64,000 nucleotides of DNA, from assembly GCA_002104945.1 (NCBI GenBank), contig MCFH01000007.1, positions 1,102,001-1,166,000 on the forward strand, in the 5' to 3' direction. Of the stretch, positions 50,714-61,970 are shown piece by piece; position 1 is the stretch's first letter; each line of letters opens with the position of its first letter. Below the pieces are notes generated by a model. That model saw nothing but the letters and a program-made list of their open reading frames with translations. It ran no database searches and had not been told where the DNA came from. Origin of the DNA: Piromyces finnis (taxonomy: Eukaryota; Neocallimastigomycota; Neocallimastigomycetes; Neocallimastigales; Neocallimastigaceae). The translations under genes and the position numbers were made by a program.

Positions 50714-53700
50714 ATGGATAAGACAAAAGGTTCAAAAAATAATAAAATTATAGCTTATAATAAGGCTAAATTTAATTTTAAGAATTTTAAAACATTTGCA
50801 ATTTATAATGGCCCAGTAAACTTAATATCATGGTCGCCAAAAAATAAAGTTGATATTTTACTTCTTCCAATCGATAAATTAACAAATACTGCACTCACAA
50901 GTTATGGTAATGATCAGAAATCCTTCTCGAGTAATAGATCATTTTCAAATTCTCCATACCAAAATTCCCCATACCAAAATTCTCCATATCAAAATTCCCC
51001 TCTTATTTTCGAAAAAAATAAAAACAACCTTGGAATATATAATCGTGAATCAGATGCATTCATATTTAAAGGAGTAAAAATGATTATTGGTTTTATAGAT
51101 ATAACAAGATTTATTCAAAAGTATTCTAAACCAAGTAGTTTTGCTAGACATATAAAACATAATTTAAAGCCAATTGTAAAGGATTTTAATATTAAACCAG
51201 ATGGTATTGCTATATTTGGTTTACCAGAATTAAGATTAATTTGTTCAGAAGAGGAATGCATTGAATTCATTGAACATCTTCGTGGATATTTCCAAAATGT
51301 TATTCTTATTGCGGATATTGATGATTTAGGAATATTTAAAAAAGTTAGAGATATTATTGATGGTACATTCCTTAAAAGTTCAATATTTTTTGCAGATGGT
51401 AGTCAAAAGACTAGACATGATCTTCCAACTGCAGGTTATTTAGATTATCTTACAGAATTAAAAAATGAAATTAATAATAAGGCTGATTTTATGGTTTTTG
51501 ATGTTGAAGTACTTCCACCATTTGTAGGAAACCACAAAGAATATATTTTAATGCATAAAGTTATTGAATGGATAGGTGAATATAATTTCTTAGGTTCTGT
51601 TGTTCATACCAATGAAATGAATGATCCAAAAGATGTACGTCCACTTGCTTACTTAAAAATTGCTGATGATAATGTTTTTGAATATGTTAATTCAGATCAA
51701 ATAAAGAAAACTAAAAAAGCTATTGAAGGTTTAGTCCTTAAATTAGATCCATATGAATATCCAATTACTCCTGCTACATGGGAGCCTGTATTAAATGCTG
51801 TAAAATTCCCACCAATTATTAGTGATCGTTTTAAAAATATAACAAGTGTAAAAAGAGAAGATTTTACTGACACTGTATTTGCAAAACCAATTCCACCAAA
51901 GGTACCATTAATAGCAGAATTGCAAAAAGTTACACAAAATGAAATAGGTGATGCAGTAGTAAAAAAACCACGTGTTCCAATACAAAGACCAACAAGAGAT
52001 AATTTGAATCTTGGAGGTAGTTTAAGAATTCATCATTCTGTTAGTTTCAAGAATAGGAAGAATAAGCCAAACGTTGAAAAAGAAAAAGTTTACAATATTT
52101 CTAGAGTAACAGGAATGAGTTATGTAGGAATTAGTTGCGATATGAAAAGAACAAGTGAAATTAATATGAACATTGCTAGAGTATTATTTAGACTTTTAAC
52201 TAAGAAATTACTTAGTCCACTTCGTTATTCAATTGATGTTCCATCAAATGAATATACCCCTGCATTTAATAAAATGATAGATGTTTTGGAAGAAATGATT
52301 GAAAAACCTTCTCGTTGTATTCGTTATATGGAAAATTCTGTGTTTAAAGATCAAAATATAACTAGTATTTTTCAACAATTAAAAGATGATTTATTAAATA
52401 ATAGAGTTGAAGTATTAACAGTTACAAGTGGATCATTAAGATTAATTGAAGAGAATCCTTTGCCATATAAGCCAGTAATTGCTATTGGAGGTGAAGTTCA
52501 AGAAGAACCAAATACTTTATACATTTTTGTTTCCGAAACAGTTCCAGATATTTTAGAAGCTGTTCTTCATATATATTGTAAACAAAAATATGTTTTCTCA
52601 ACCCAACAATGTGTAATTATGGAATCTGCTGTTGTAGGACAAACTCAAAAGAAATGCAAACTTCCAATATCCGAAAGAATAATTTGGCAATTAAATAATT
52701 TATCTTACTCAGAAAAAATTGATTTAGTAAGAAGAACTCAAAAAGTTATCGATACTATTGAACATAGTAAAGTCGCAACAACTAATAAGCATGAAACAAT
52801 ATATGCAGTAGAAATAGCCAAATATATTAAGCAATACTGTAACTATCTTTTAATTAAAAAACAAAATTATGAAGATAGATTAATACAAGCAACTTATGAA
52901 GGTTTCCTTCCTACTAGCGTTTTCGAAGAAGAAATGGCACAATTTATTGCATGGGCTACTTTAGATCCTATTGGTCCAGATTTAATGAATGAATATTGTA
53001 GATGTATTGAAAAAGTTGTTTCAGATAAATATTTTAAGTCTGATTCTCCATATTCTGTATGCCTTTGTTACCTTTTCTATGCTTTTTGGAAAGGATGTCG
53101 TCGTGTAGCTTGGATGAATTTATATTCATCTTTATTAGATATTAATTCTCTTTATCTTGAAGATTCAGATCAAGTAGCTGTAGGTATGGAAATGACAACA
53201 ACTCAATCTAATATGAATTTCCTTTATGATTTAAATAGTCATCAACTTTCGAAGGCCATGCATACACTTTTACGTTCACGTGGAAGAAAAATCCCATTAG
53301 GAAATTATGAAAATCAATTAAATCAAACATACACTGAAAGTGATCATAAAATGAAAACTATAGCCAATGCTTTTATTTTTGTTTATCCTGTTTTGGTAGA
53401 TTTATTATTAATTAAATTCCTTGGTTCTGGTATTTTTGTTAGTAGTAATCTTGAAGAACAATCAAGAAATTGTATTAGTCTTGTATTACTTATTATTTTC
53501 CCAATTATTGGTGGTATAATTAACTCCGTTGCAAGAACTTGTACTTATTATTTCTTCCAAAAATCAATGCCATTGATGCTTGAATCATTCTCAAAAAGAT
53601 TATCTTCAGCTTTAATCGTTATTACTATTGTTTCTAGTGTACTTGCTGGATTTTCAATATTATTTACTAGAAAAGGTATATACGATGAAAATTTAGAAAC

Positions 53701-56700
53701 TGGTGGAAGAACACTAAATCATTATGAATATAATTATTATGCAATTCCTTTGACATTCTTCTATGCAATGGGATTTTGTCTTTACCTTCTCTTCTTTTCA
53801 ATACTCACATCTATTAAAAACTCAGATATTATGTTCTTAAAATGTGATGGTCCTCGTTCAGCTATCATTGGTGTATGCATTTTATTAATTCCAATGGCTT
53901 GTGCTAACTTTATATTTACACCTGATACAACAAAACCTGGATATCAAAAGGAAAGGAGAGATGAATTTATTATTCCTTGGAAGTCAAATTTAGCTTGGGC
54001 TGTTTATGATTTAGCTTTCTTTGTATCAGTAACTTATATGGCTCATATGTTTAAGCGTATAGCACATGATTACATTGATTGGCCATCAAAATTGAAAATT
54101 CCATCTGATGAAGAAATTCAGAGTTATTTTGAAAGTAGTCATCCAAGACCAACCCCATTCCCAAATGAACCAAAAGATGTATATGATAAACGTATTCTTT
54201 TATGGAACAGAGCAGCTCGTCAATATTATATGAAAGAAGTCACTAATAATATTCATTCTCCATCATTTAAGTCACAACCTCAAATTATCAAACAACGTGT
54301 TGTTCAAGAACGTTGGGAAATGGAATTGATGCAATGGTTCTTCCTTCGTACAGGTACAACTATTTATCCAGAAAAATATAGCAACCAATGGGATACAATG
54401 GTTAAGGGTGGTATTATTGATTTGAAAAAGAAATATCAAATTGAAAAGTTAAATCGTGGTGATTTATTATTCCAATTTGAAAGTCCTGCTATTTACTTTG
54501 GTATATTCTATTTCATCTTTATTTTTATTGATAAATGGGCAATGTTTATTATGACTGGAAAGCCAGTAATTTCAATTTACAATCCTGGTATGAATGAAAT
54601 AAATAATATGTATGTTAATGCTACCTTATTTGCAACAATATTTATGTTAATTAGTTCAGGTTTTCTTGAAATAACATTAAATTCATTGTTAAAATATGAA
54701 ATGGAAAGTTCAATCCAAGTTCGTATGAATACTCATAAAGGAAAAGAAATGTTTGCTTCTTTTAAGAATAATAGTAGAAAAATTTATCGTACAGAATTAA
54801 TTAAATTTTTAACAATGATGTTTATTGTATTAATGATTGTTATGGGTGTATTTTTATTTACTCAAATTGGTGAAACAACAAATTATTTAGCTGTAGTTCT
54901 CTTTTTACTTGTTACTTTAGGTTTTACGGGTTTCTTAGTTGGTTTATTCCATAAATTATTCTTTAAATCACAAGATACAGAAGTATTATTAAATAAAATT
55001 ATGATTGTTATTATTGTTTTAGCAATTTTAATTCCGGTAGCTCTTAAATTTATGTTATCTAAACAAGGCGTACCATGGCAAGTTGGTATTACTACTTCTT
55101 TAGGTGGATGGTTCTTTGGAATCGCATGCATTTACTTATACTTTAAGGAAACTTACAGTAATGTTCATTATACAACTACTCTTGCCCCACATTTAGCATC
55201 TTCTGGTCAACGTTTCATTAATGATACTCATGATTCATTAGCTATTAAGACTTTAAATACATTCTGTCAATTGAAGGCTCCAAAATCAAAGATTCAACTC
55301 TCATCACAATCACATCAACTTATCTTAAATAAAATGAATCATTTCTTAGAGCAATTTTCTTATCTTCCAGATGGTCATATATTGAAGTTAGCTTTCCCAA
55401 AGGGTAAACAAATTCTTTCCACAATTGTCCATGATTTATCAAATGGTAAAATTAAAGTTTTCTTTTTACCTGAACAACTATTTGATATTGCAGGTCATCG
55501 TTACACTGCTGTATCAAGAATGAATGAAAATGTATTAGAAGTATATACCTTTGAAAAGCAAACCATGGGTATTGTTACTGATGTTATTAATGATGAAGTT
55601 ACTACTTGGGTTTGTGCTAGTATTGTTCATGAATTCTGTGAACAAGTATTTGGATATACTCATGCAAATGCTTGTACATGTGAATATCTTTGTTATCCAG
55701 CTGATCGTGTATTAAAGGTTTTACCATCACGTTATGAATACCAAATTAAAAATAGTACAGATTATGAATCAAGAAAGATGTTTTATAACACAGATAATAT
55801 TACTCTTCAAAAGGGACTTTTTGATATTAAGGTAGATGTTGAATGGCCAAGACTTTCTCGTGAATCTCGTGTATGGTTGATTCGTTGGATGTCTGATTTA
55901 GAAAGAGTTATGTCTGAATTTGATCAAAATTCATATCAATTTAATATTAATAAAATTAAAACATTTTTAAATAATATTCCATCAAATTTATTAGCTACTA
56001 TTCATAAATACAACAATCCTGGTTCTGATATTCGTGAATTAGTCGCAATGAATCTTATATCTATTTTCAATTCAAGACTTATTCTTCAAAACTTAGATGG
56101 TGCTACTGGTTTTAGAGTTGGAAGAAGAAATGGATTACAAAAGAAGAAGACTAGATATTCATTTATTATTAGCTATAAAACCCTACAACCATTTAAGTCA
56201 AAGGTAAATGCCAATACAATGAGGGGTACTACAATAAGACGTTCTCAACGTGAAATTGAAAATGAAAAACCAAGTTTCCTTGAAAATGTTTCTATAAAAT
56301 TGAAGGAATATGAACTTTTATTCTTCCTTTCATTTACAGGAGATCCAAGATTTGGTAGAGAAATAAGTAGTATGAAAATCTTCTTCTTAATTAGATTTAT
56401 ACTTGTAAGATTCTTTAAAATAGCACGTAGACTCTCATGGTATATTACAAAAACATTCTATCTTAAACATAAATCAGAAACTATAAATTTAATGAGACAA
56501 ATGAAGGATGGTTTATTCCGTACTCATTTTGTTAGTGGTGGAAGATTGCTTAGAGTTGATTCTTACAATTCAAGTGCTGAAACTCTTGTTAGTTTAATGG
56601 AATTTAGAGATGGCTATATGATAGCTAATCGTTATTCTGGTCCAAGAGCACTAACATGGAAACCAAATAGTAGTGATGTCCCAGTTAGTAGAGGTTACTT

Positions 56701-59437
56701 TAATATTCAAAGTAAACAATTACTTTATGAACAAGATCTCGATAAGAAGGGAAATATTGTTCAAACTAAAGTATATGTTTATAAAAATCGTGATCAACAA
56801 TTACCAGTAGAAGCTTATTATGTTGAAAAAGATATAAAGTTATCAGAAAATCATACTCAAAACCAAAAATATCTTAAGAAGAGAATCTTTTATGATCAAG
56901 GTGAAAATCATAGGATTTCAACTGTGATTTTAAGAGTAAAGCAAGAAAAAACTGGAGAAAATATTGATGTTTATGCTACTTATGTATATGAGAAGGCTTC
57001 TAATAATGCTGTTACTCATCCAATTCCAAAGTACATTTCTTATAAATGTACTCAATTAAATTGGTCAATGGTTACTTTTTATGCTACTGGTTATAAAATT
57101 GAAAATCCTACTCTTAGTGAAGATCCAAAATTCTCCAGAATAGAATTCCGTCGTTTAAATAATCCTAATGTTGTTTACATTACCACATTTGATTATTCCC
57201 ACCCACAAAATACCAAAACCAACACTGTTCTTTTTTCAGAAGTTACTAATAATTATGTTCAAGTTGAAACTCCATATGAAGTTGCTAATGATCCATTAAA
57301 AATTTTAAGTGGAATCCCATCTCCATCATTTTATGCAAATAATGAAGTTTTAACATACAAGCTTAAATCCAAAAAGGATTGGATTTCTCACAAAAAAGTT
57401 AAGCGTATTTCATACTTTAGTGCAAAATATTCTACTTCTCTTCGTAGACAAGAATTATGGACTTACTGGCGTGCAAATAAAATTGAAGGTGTTTTCGCTC
57501 GTGACTTTGATGAACATCTTTTAAGAGAAGAAAAGGTCTTAAAGAAATATTGGAAGTATAGAGATAGTGGTAATAAGAGTAAGGCTATCGAAGCTTTAAC
57601 AAAAGTTAAACATATTCTTGATGTAGTTTTAGTGGTTACTGATCGTCCAACTACACGTACCAATTTACATTTAAAGTATTCTGACTTAGAGATTTTAGGT
57701 ACTGGTGGTGATGGTACAGAAATTGGTCGTCAATCTGAAACTGAAAATGATGATACTATTCTTCCAGTAATGAACCTTGATAGTGGTACTTGGCCAACTG
57801 GTGGTGGTGGTGTAGGTAGTTGTAGAAGAGATCTTATTGATTATTTGGAACACATTCGTTGGCATTCTCTTGTTGAAATTGGTTCTGCTGAAGCTGTACA
57901 ACGTGATTATCAAATCGAAAGAAACATTGCCTCTATTACTTATTTACCACTTTGGGATGTAGATTTTTCATCTCCAGATGAAAATATTTATAGAAAATTA
58001 GAATATCGTGCTTTATGTAGAAAGAAGATGCACACGAAAGATGAAATTGTTGTAAATATTTTCTCTCCAATTATTTACCAATTAATTTATGCATGTATGG
58101 ATGAAGATTTAACTAATGATAAGTTGAAGGAATATGAAGAATTATTTGTAGATTTATATCTTTACTTCCAAAAGTGTGATTGGACTATTAGTTGGAACCA
58201 TGTTGTTACTCAACGTACTTGGATTTGTACATGGCTAGAGGTTTCAGAACAAAAATTAAAGGAAGGAAAGTTGATTGATATGGAAATGCCAACTCTTAAA
58301 GAAATTGATATGCTTTTCTCGCTTATCAATCGTTTATTATTCCCATTGTCTGCAAAGTTAGATAATGTACCAGTTGTTCATGCCTCTCATCATGGTATTC
58401 AAGCTATTCTTGGTGTAATTGCAAAAGCTATTAATGGTTCAACGTTAGTTGTTTGGGATCATGGTATTTTATGGCGTGAACGTTTATTTGGTTTATGTTC
58501 TTCTGATGATATGCCAAAGTTTGTACAAATTGGTTTCGTTGGTTTAACCAGATTAGTTTCTAGATTGGTATATGCTAATGCTGATTATATTACTCCATGT
58601 ACTAGTATTCAAAATGTTTCTTGGGAACAATGGCTTGGAGGTGGAAAATATGGTGATGATGCTGAAAGACAACGTATTGCTAGAAATATTTACCCAGTTG
58701 TAAATGGTATGAATGTTGCTCGTTTCAATCCAAAGCCTGAATTAGAAAATCAAAGTCCATTAGCAGTTATGTTGTCACATATTAGTCCTGTAAAAGATAT
58801 TCATAATGCTATTCATGCTGCTGATGTTATTGTTAATGATTTACATATAACTAACTATACCCTTCACATTTATGGTAGTAAAGAAAAGGATGCTGCTTAT
58901 GCAGTTGAATCTCAAAACCTTATCAATTCTCTTAATCTTCAAAACAATGTTATTCTTCAAGGTCTTGGAAATGCGTCTAATGTACTTCCAACTGGATGGG
59001 TCTTTGTTAATTCTTCTATTACAGAAGGTTTACCATTAGCTCTTGGTGAAGCAGGTTTATGTGGATTACCTGTCGTATGTACAGATGTTGGTGGTTCTCG
59101 TGAAGTTATTTCAAACCTTGAAACTGGTGTAGTCTACGGTTCCATTGTTCCACCACAAAAGGCAAGACAATTAGCTTTAGGTCAGTTAAGAGTGTTGACT
59201 ATGACTGATGGTTTAGAACAATTAGTTGATCCACAAGCTCCATTAATTAAGTTAGAAGAATTATTAGCTAGAGGACCACAAGCTGTCGAACAAAGAATGT
59301 GTCATCCAACAGTAAAAGAAAAGAGACGTAAGCTTGGTTTATTATTAAGACAAAGAACTATTGATACTTTCTCTATTGCTAAATATTGGCGTCAACATGA
59401 ACAAGTTTTATGGTTAGGATATTTATATAAAAATTAA
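50714..59437 (+). CDS. Giant multi-pass membrane protein with C-terminal PelF-like GT4 glycosyltransferase
   Basis: A single uninterrupted 2907-codon reading frame. The N-terminal cytosolic part (1-880) has a short NSPYQ tandem repeat (about residues 76-95). Twelve hydrophobic segments form two blocks of six: about 885-905, 920-945, 967-985, 1008-1032, 1048-1068, 1093-1113; then 1257-1280, 1299-1320, 1362-1382, 1389-1411, 1428-1447, 1456-1476. A roughly 870-residue linker follows. From about 2356 a GT-B glycosyltransferase begins: SGTWPTGGGGVGSCRRDLI (glycine-rich acceptor-side loop, PelF-like), VVHASHHGIQAILG, MLSHISPVKDIHNAI, and the donor-site EX7E motif ITEGLPLALGEAGLCGLPVV (about 2770-2790). 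This is the GT4 arrangement. Likely synthesises and perhaps exports a surface polysaccharide (inference). Being intronless and less A/T-rich sets it apart from its neighbours. Confidence 0.82.
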   Translation: MDKTKGSKNNKIIAYNKAKFNFKNFKTFAIYNGPVNLISWSPKNKVDILLLPIDKLTNTALTSYGNDQKSFSSNRSFSNSPYQNSPYQNSPYQNSPLIFEKNKNNLGIYNRESDAFIFKGVKMIIGFIDITRFIQKYSKPSSFARHIKHNLKPIVKDFNIKPDGIAIFGLPELRLICSEEECIEFIEHLRGYFQNVILIADIDDLGIFKKVRDIIDGTFLKSSIFFADGSQKTRHDLPTAGYLDYLTELKNEINNKADFMVFDVEVLPPFVGNHKEYILMHKVIEWIGEYNFLGSVVHTNEMNDPKDVRPLAYLKIADDNVFEYVNSDQIKKTKKAIEGLVLKLDPYEYPITPATWEPVLNAVKFPPIISDRFKNITSVKREDFTDTVFAKPIPPKVPLIAELQKVTQNEIGDAVVKKPRVPIQRPTRDNLNLGGSLRIHHSVSFKNRKNKPNVEKEKVYNISRVTGMSYVGISCDMKRTSEINMNIARVLFRLLTKKLLSPLRYSIDVPSNEYTPAFNKMIDVLEEMIEKPSRCIRYMENSVFKDQNITSIFQQLKDDLLNNRVEVLTVTSGSLRLIEENPLPYKPVIAIGGEVQEEPNTLYIFVSETVPDILEAVLHIYCKQKYVFSTQQCVIMESAVVGQTQKKCKLPISERIIWQLNNLSYSEKIDLVRRTQKVIDTIEHSKVATTNKHETIYAVEIAKYIKQYCNYLLIKKQNYEDRLIQATYEGFLPTSVFEEEMAQFIAWATLDPIGPDLMNEYCRCIEKVVSDKYFKSDSPYSVCLCYLFYAFWKGCRRVAWMNLYSSLLDINSLYLEDSDQVAVGMEMTTTQSNMNFLYDLNSHQLSKAMHTLLRSRGRKIPLGNYENQLNQTYTESDHKMKTIANAFIFVYPVLVDLLLIKFLGSGIFVSSNLEEQSRNCISLVLLIIFPIIGGIINSVARTCTYYFFQKSMPLMLESFSKRLSSALIVITIVSSVLAGFSILFTRKGIYDENLETGGRTLNHYEYNYYAIPLTFFYAMGFCLYLLFFSILTSIKNSDIMFLKCDGPRSAIIGVCILLIPMACANFIFTPDTTKPGYQKERRDEFIIPWKSNLAWAVYDLAFFVSVTYMAHMFKRIAHDYIDWPSKLKIPSDEEIQSYFESSHPRPTPFPNEPKDVYDKRILLWNRAARQYYMKEVTNNIHSPSFKSQPQIIKQRVVQERWEMELMQWFFLRTGTTIYPEKYSNQWDTMVKGGIIDLKKKYQIEKLNRGDLLFQFESPAIYFGIFYFIFIFIDKWAMFIMTGKPVISIYNPGMNEINNMYVNATLFATIFMLISSGFLEITLNSLLKYEMESSIQVRMNTHKGKEMFASFKNNSRKIYRTELIKFLTMMFIVLMIVMGVFLFTQIGETTNYLAVVLFLLVTLGFTGFLVGLFHKLFFKSQDTEVLLNKIMIVIIVLAILIPVALKFMLSKQGVPWQVGITTSLGGWFFGIACIYLYFKETYSNVHYTTTLAPHLASSGQRFINDTHDSLAIKTLNTFCQLKAPKSKIQLSSQSHQLILNKMNHFLEQFSYLPDGHILKLAFPKGKQILSTIVHDLSNGKIKVFFLPEQLFDIAGHRYTAVSRMNENVLEVYTFEKQTMGIVTDVINDEVTTWVCASIVHEFCEQVFGYTHANACTCEYLCYPADRVLKVLPSRYEYQIKNSTDYESRKMFYNTDNITLQKGLFDIKVDVEWPRLSRESRVWLIRWMSDLERVMSEFDQNSYQFNINKIKTFLNNIPSNLLATIHKYNNPGSDIRELVAMNLISIFNSRLILQNLDGATGFRVGRRNGLQKKKTRYSFIISYKTLQPFKSKVNANTMRGTTIRRSQREIENEKPSFLENVSIKLKEYELLFFLSFTGDPRFGREISSMKIFFLIRFILVRFFKIARRLSWYITKTFYLKHKSETINLMRQMKDGLFRTHFVSGGRLLRVDSYNSSAETLVSLMEFRDGYMIANRYSGPRALTWKPNSSDVPVSRGYFNIQSKQLLYEQDLDKKGNIVQTKVYVYKNRDQQLPVEAYYVEKDIKLSENHTQNQKYLKKRIFYDQGENHRISTVILRVKQEKTGENIDVYATYVYEKASNNAVTHPIPKYISYKCTQLNWSMVTFYATGYKIENPTLSEDPKFSRIEFRRLNNPNVVYITTFDYSHPQNTKTNTVLFSEVTNNYVQVETPYEVANDPLKILSGIPSPSFYANNEVLTYKLKSKKDWISHKKVKRISYFSAKYSTSLRRQELWTYWRANKIEGVFARDFDEHLLREEKVLKKYWKYRDSGNKSKAIEALTKVKHILDVVLVVTDRPTTRTNLHLKYSDLEILGTGGDGTEIGRQSETENDDTILPVMNLDSGTWPTGGGGVGSCRRDLIDYLEHIRWHSLVEIGSAEAVQRDYQIERNIASITYLPLWDVDFSSPDENIYRKLEYRALCRKKMHTKDEIVVNIFSPIIYQLIYACMDEDLTNDKLKEYEELFVDLYLYFQKCDWTISWNHVVTQRTWICTWLEVSEQKLKEGKLIDMEMPTLKEIDMLFSLINRLLFPLSAKLDNVPVVHASHHGIQAILGVIAKAINGSTLVVWDHGILWRERLFGLCSSDDMPKFVQIGFVGLTRLVSRLVYANADYITPCTSIQNVSWEQWLGGGKYGDDAERQRIARNIYPVVNGMNVARFNPKPELENQSPLAVMLSHISPVKDIHNAIHAADVIVNDLHITNYTLHIYGSKEKDAAYAVESQNLINSLNLQNNVILQGLGNASNVLPTGWVFVNSSITEGLPLALGEAGLCGLPVVCTDVGGSREVISNLETGVVYGSIVPPQKARQLALGQLRVLTMTDGLEQLVDPQAPLIKLEELLARGPQAVEQRMCHPTVKEKRRKLGLLLRQRTIDTFSIAKYWRQHEQVLWLGYLYKN

Positions 59438-60082
59438 AAAAAAACATAGACTATATCAAAATCCTTTACAATTGGCATTTTTGTATAATTATCCTAAAAA
59501 ACATTGTTTAAAAATCAAATCTTTATCTATTTAAAAAAAAAATGAAATAGAATTTTCAAAATCATAATTTTTTATCACATTGAATAATATTTTTTTATTA
59601 ATATATCATTTATTTTCACAATATATTATATTTTCTTTTAATTTAATTTTTAAAGCATTTAATACTTCTAAACGAAAATTATTTCATAAGAAGGAAAAAA
59701 AGAAAAATAAAGAGTAAAATTTAATATTTATATTTATTAATATTTTTACTTTTTTTTTTTTTAAAAAAAAAAGTATTTAATAAAATAGAATTATTATATA
59801 ATATTTATAATAATTAAAATATCGACAGACATGAAAAAAATTTACAGAAAAAAGAAAAACATTTTAAAAATCATAAATAAAAATATTCATAATAAATAAA
59901 TAAATAAAGTCATAAATGTATAAAATAAAAAATCTATAATAGTAAAATTTAAAATATTGGTTTTGATTATTAATGAAAGGTATATAATAGAAAAGTAGAA
60001 AGAATAATAAACAAATAAATAAATTTTATTTTATTCAATGTTACAAAGATTATTAATATATACATATTTAATTATAAGTAAT
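59438..60082. other. Intergenic region downstream of the giant glycosyltransferase
   Basis: About 645 bp of A/T-rich sequence between the glycosyltransferase stop and the retrotransposon LTR. It includes AAAAAAA/TTTTTTT inverted tracts near 59748-59774. No gene seen. Confidence 0.5.
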
Positions 60083-60257
60083 TGAAAAATAAAATTTATG
60101 AAAATTTGTTCTTATTTATATTACTTGTGTCTTATGCCATATACAATGAGTTAATTAATACAATGAATTATTAATGTAATATATAATGAAGTCATACAAC
60201 TAGATAAAATATATTATTTGACACTTATTAATTTAGTTCATTCTTAGTATTCTAACA
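60083..60257 (-). repeat. 3' LTR of the copia element
   Basis: On the minus strand it starts TGTTAGAATACTAAG directly after the polypurine tract GAGAGGGAA and ends in TTTTATTTTTCA (TG...CA). About 175 bp. Internal block ACTAGATAAAAT...ATTTGACACTTA is shared with the copy at 61971-62120. Confidence 0.72.
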
Positions 60258-61734
60258 TTCCCTCTCAGTCAAGAATATTTTGTTTATCAAAACTTTTATC
60301 TGTATATATCGTCATCTTTGATCTATTAAAATCTTTGGTAATAGGATCAGCTAGCATTTCTTCAGTTTCTACATACTCCAAAGCAACATTTCTATTCTTA
60401 ATATTATCTCTATTGAATTGATATTTTATGTCAATGCGTTTTAATTTGTTATTTAATAGTTGTTTTGCTTGCAAGATTATTAGTATAAACTTTGATTGGG
60501 TAAAGTATTTTTAATATTTAAAACCTTTTTAATACATTCTGTCATAGTAATATATTCTGCAGACGTTGCTACAACGGATTGTTTCTTGGTTTGTCAGCAT
60601 ATAGGATCATTGTTCATTAATATAATATATTCAGAGGTGTATATCCTGTCCTTAATGTCTCCGGCAATATCAGAATCACTATATACAACTATTTCCTCAT
60701 GTCCTTTGTATTTAAGTTTATAGCTTTTAGTATAATTTAAATATTTTAATATATTAATTACAATTTTCCAATCAGCAATAGTTGGATGTGCACAGAAGCA
60801 CCAGTATCGAAAGTCCAAATAATTTTGCTACTTGATGAGTTCATAACTAGAGATATAGTAGATTCTGTTGTTTCTTTATTAAAATTCTTTTCATTTTCTT
60901 CTATTTCTTTATCCTCTGTAAACTCTATATTTTCTTCTTCTTCTATTGTTTCAAAACTATCCAACCTTTATTATATATAGCTTGAATTTCATCAAAAGAG
61001 ATTTCATCATCTTAGGAGTCTTCATTATCTTCTTTTAGTGATTCTTGAGGGTAAATATATTCTATGCTACTTATGAATTTGTTTTCATTTTATATATTTT
61101 TTTTGTGCTTAAGCCCTTTTCTTTCTTTTGATTTGTCGCTACGTTTGTTCTCTACACTATTTTTATTGTATTTTTTATATGTGTTATAAATACAATTTTC
61201 TGTATTGTGTCCAAATGTTCTCTAAATGTAGCAATAAGTTGGAATTGGACTTAGAACATAATTGGGTTTGTAAGTACGGCTACATTTTCCATTTGTTTCA
61301 ATGTTGTTGAGATCCATAAAGTCATCATTATTTTTAGTATTTCTATCGAAATCAATATTAATATGTAAATAAATTTGGAAGTTTTTTTTTTATTAATTGA
61401 TTCTTTTAGAAAATCTTCAACCGATTCATTTCTATCTGGGTGGATTTGTTGTCTAAAATTTTTTGGGAACCCAAAGTAAAGTACTCTAATCTTTTTCTAA
61501 GATAAGTGTTGAATGGTATTTACTACATTAAAAATTTTTTTGATCTGGTTTATTACATTCTTACATTCGGCAAGATTTTCGGCTTTTAAAGAGTACAATT
61601 TCTTGTCAAGGATTTCTTAGGCTCTTAATTTAGACATATCATCGTAAGTAGTGTTATTAAAGTAATGAGACTCTTTAATTTTTTATTTTATTAAATATTT
61701 TGTTATAAAATAAAGTTTATTAATATATACAAGT

Positions 61735-61736
<2 letters not shown>

Positions 61737-61794
<58 letters not shown>

Positions 61795-61965
61795 TTCCGA
61801 GTGCATTTCTCCCATCGATCAGAGTTAGCTCCAATGGTGGTTCTTAGAGAAACGTTGGCTCATTCCTATTGCTAGGTGGTTGTGACCCTCCTGGTCTGTC
61901 ATACTGTTTCTTCAGCTTCGACGCTCACTTAATCCATGTACATTAGATGCATGTCGTTGTCATTA
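61737..61965 (-). mobile_element. GC-richer poly(A)-tailed insert (possible SINE or retroposed RNA)
   Basis: On the minus strand about 170 bp of near-50% GC sequence ends ATGCACTCGGAAGTT followed by an uninterrupted run of about 55 A (plus-strand T 61737-61791). It lies in the leader of the copia element, between LTR and gag. The composition is unlike any other non-coding stretch here. A GATCGATGG resembles a pol III B box but is placed at the 3' end. I recognise no tRNA, 5S, 7SL or U-RNA in it. Target-site duplication unclear. Confidence 0.45.
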
Positions 61966-61970
61966 TTACT

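Noticed and set aside
57463-57913. Minus-strand open frames inside the giant glycosyltransferase
   Set aside because: They are antisense shadows of a long, well-supported coding frame and show no family motif.
61860-61965. tRNA, 5S rRNA or U-snRNA gene in the GC-rich block
   Set aside because: I could not fold a cloverleaf or find the internal promoter spacing or conserved motifs of these RNAs by eye.
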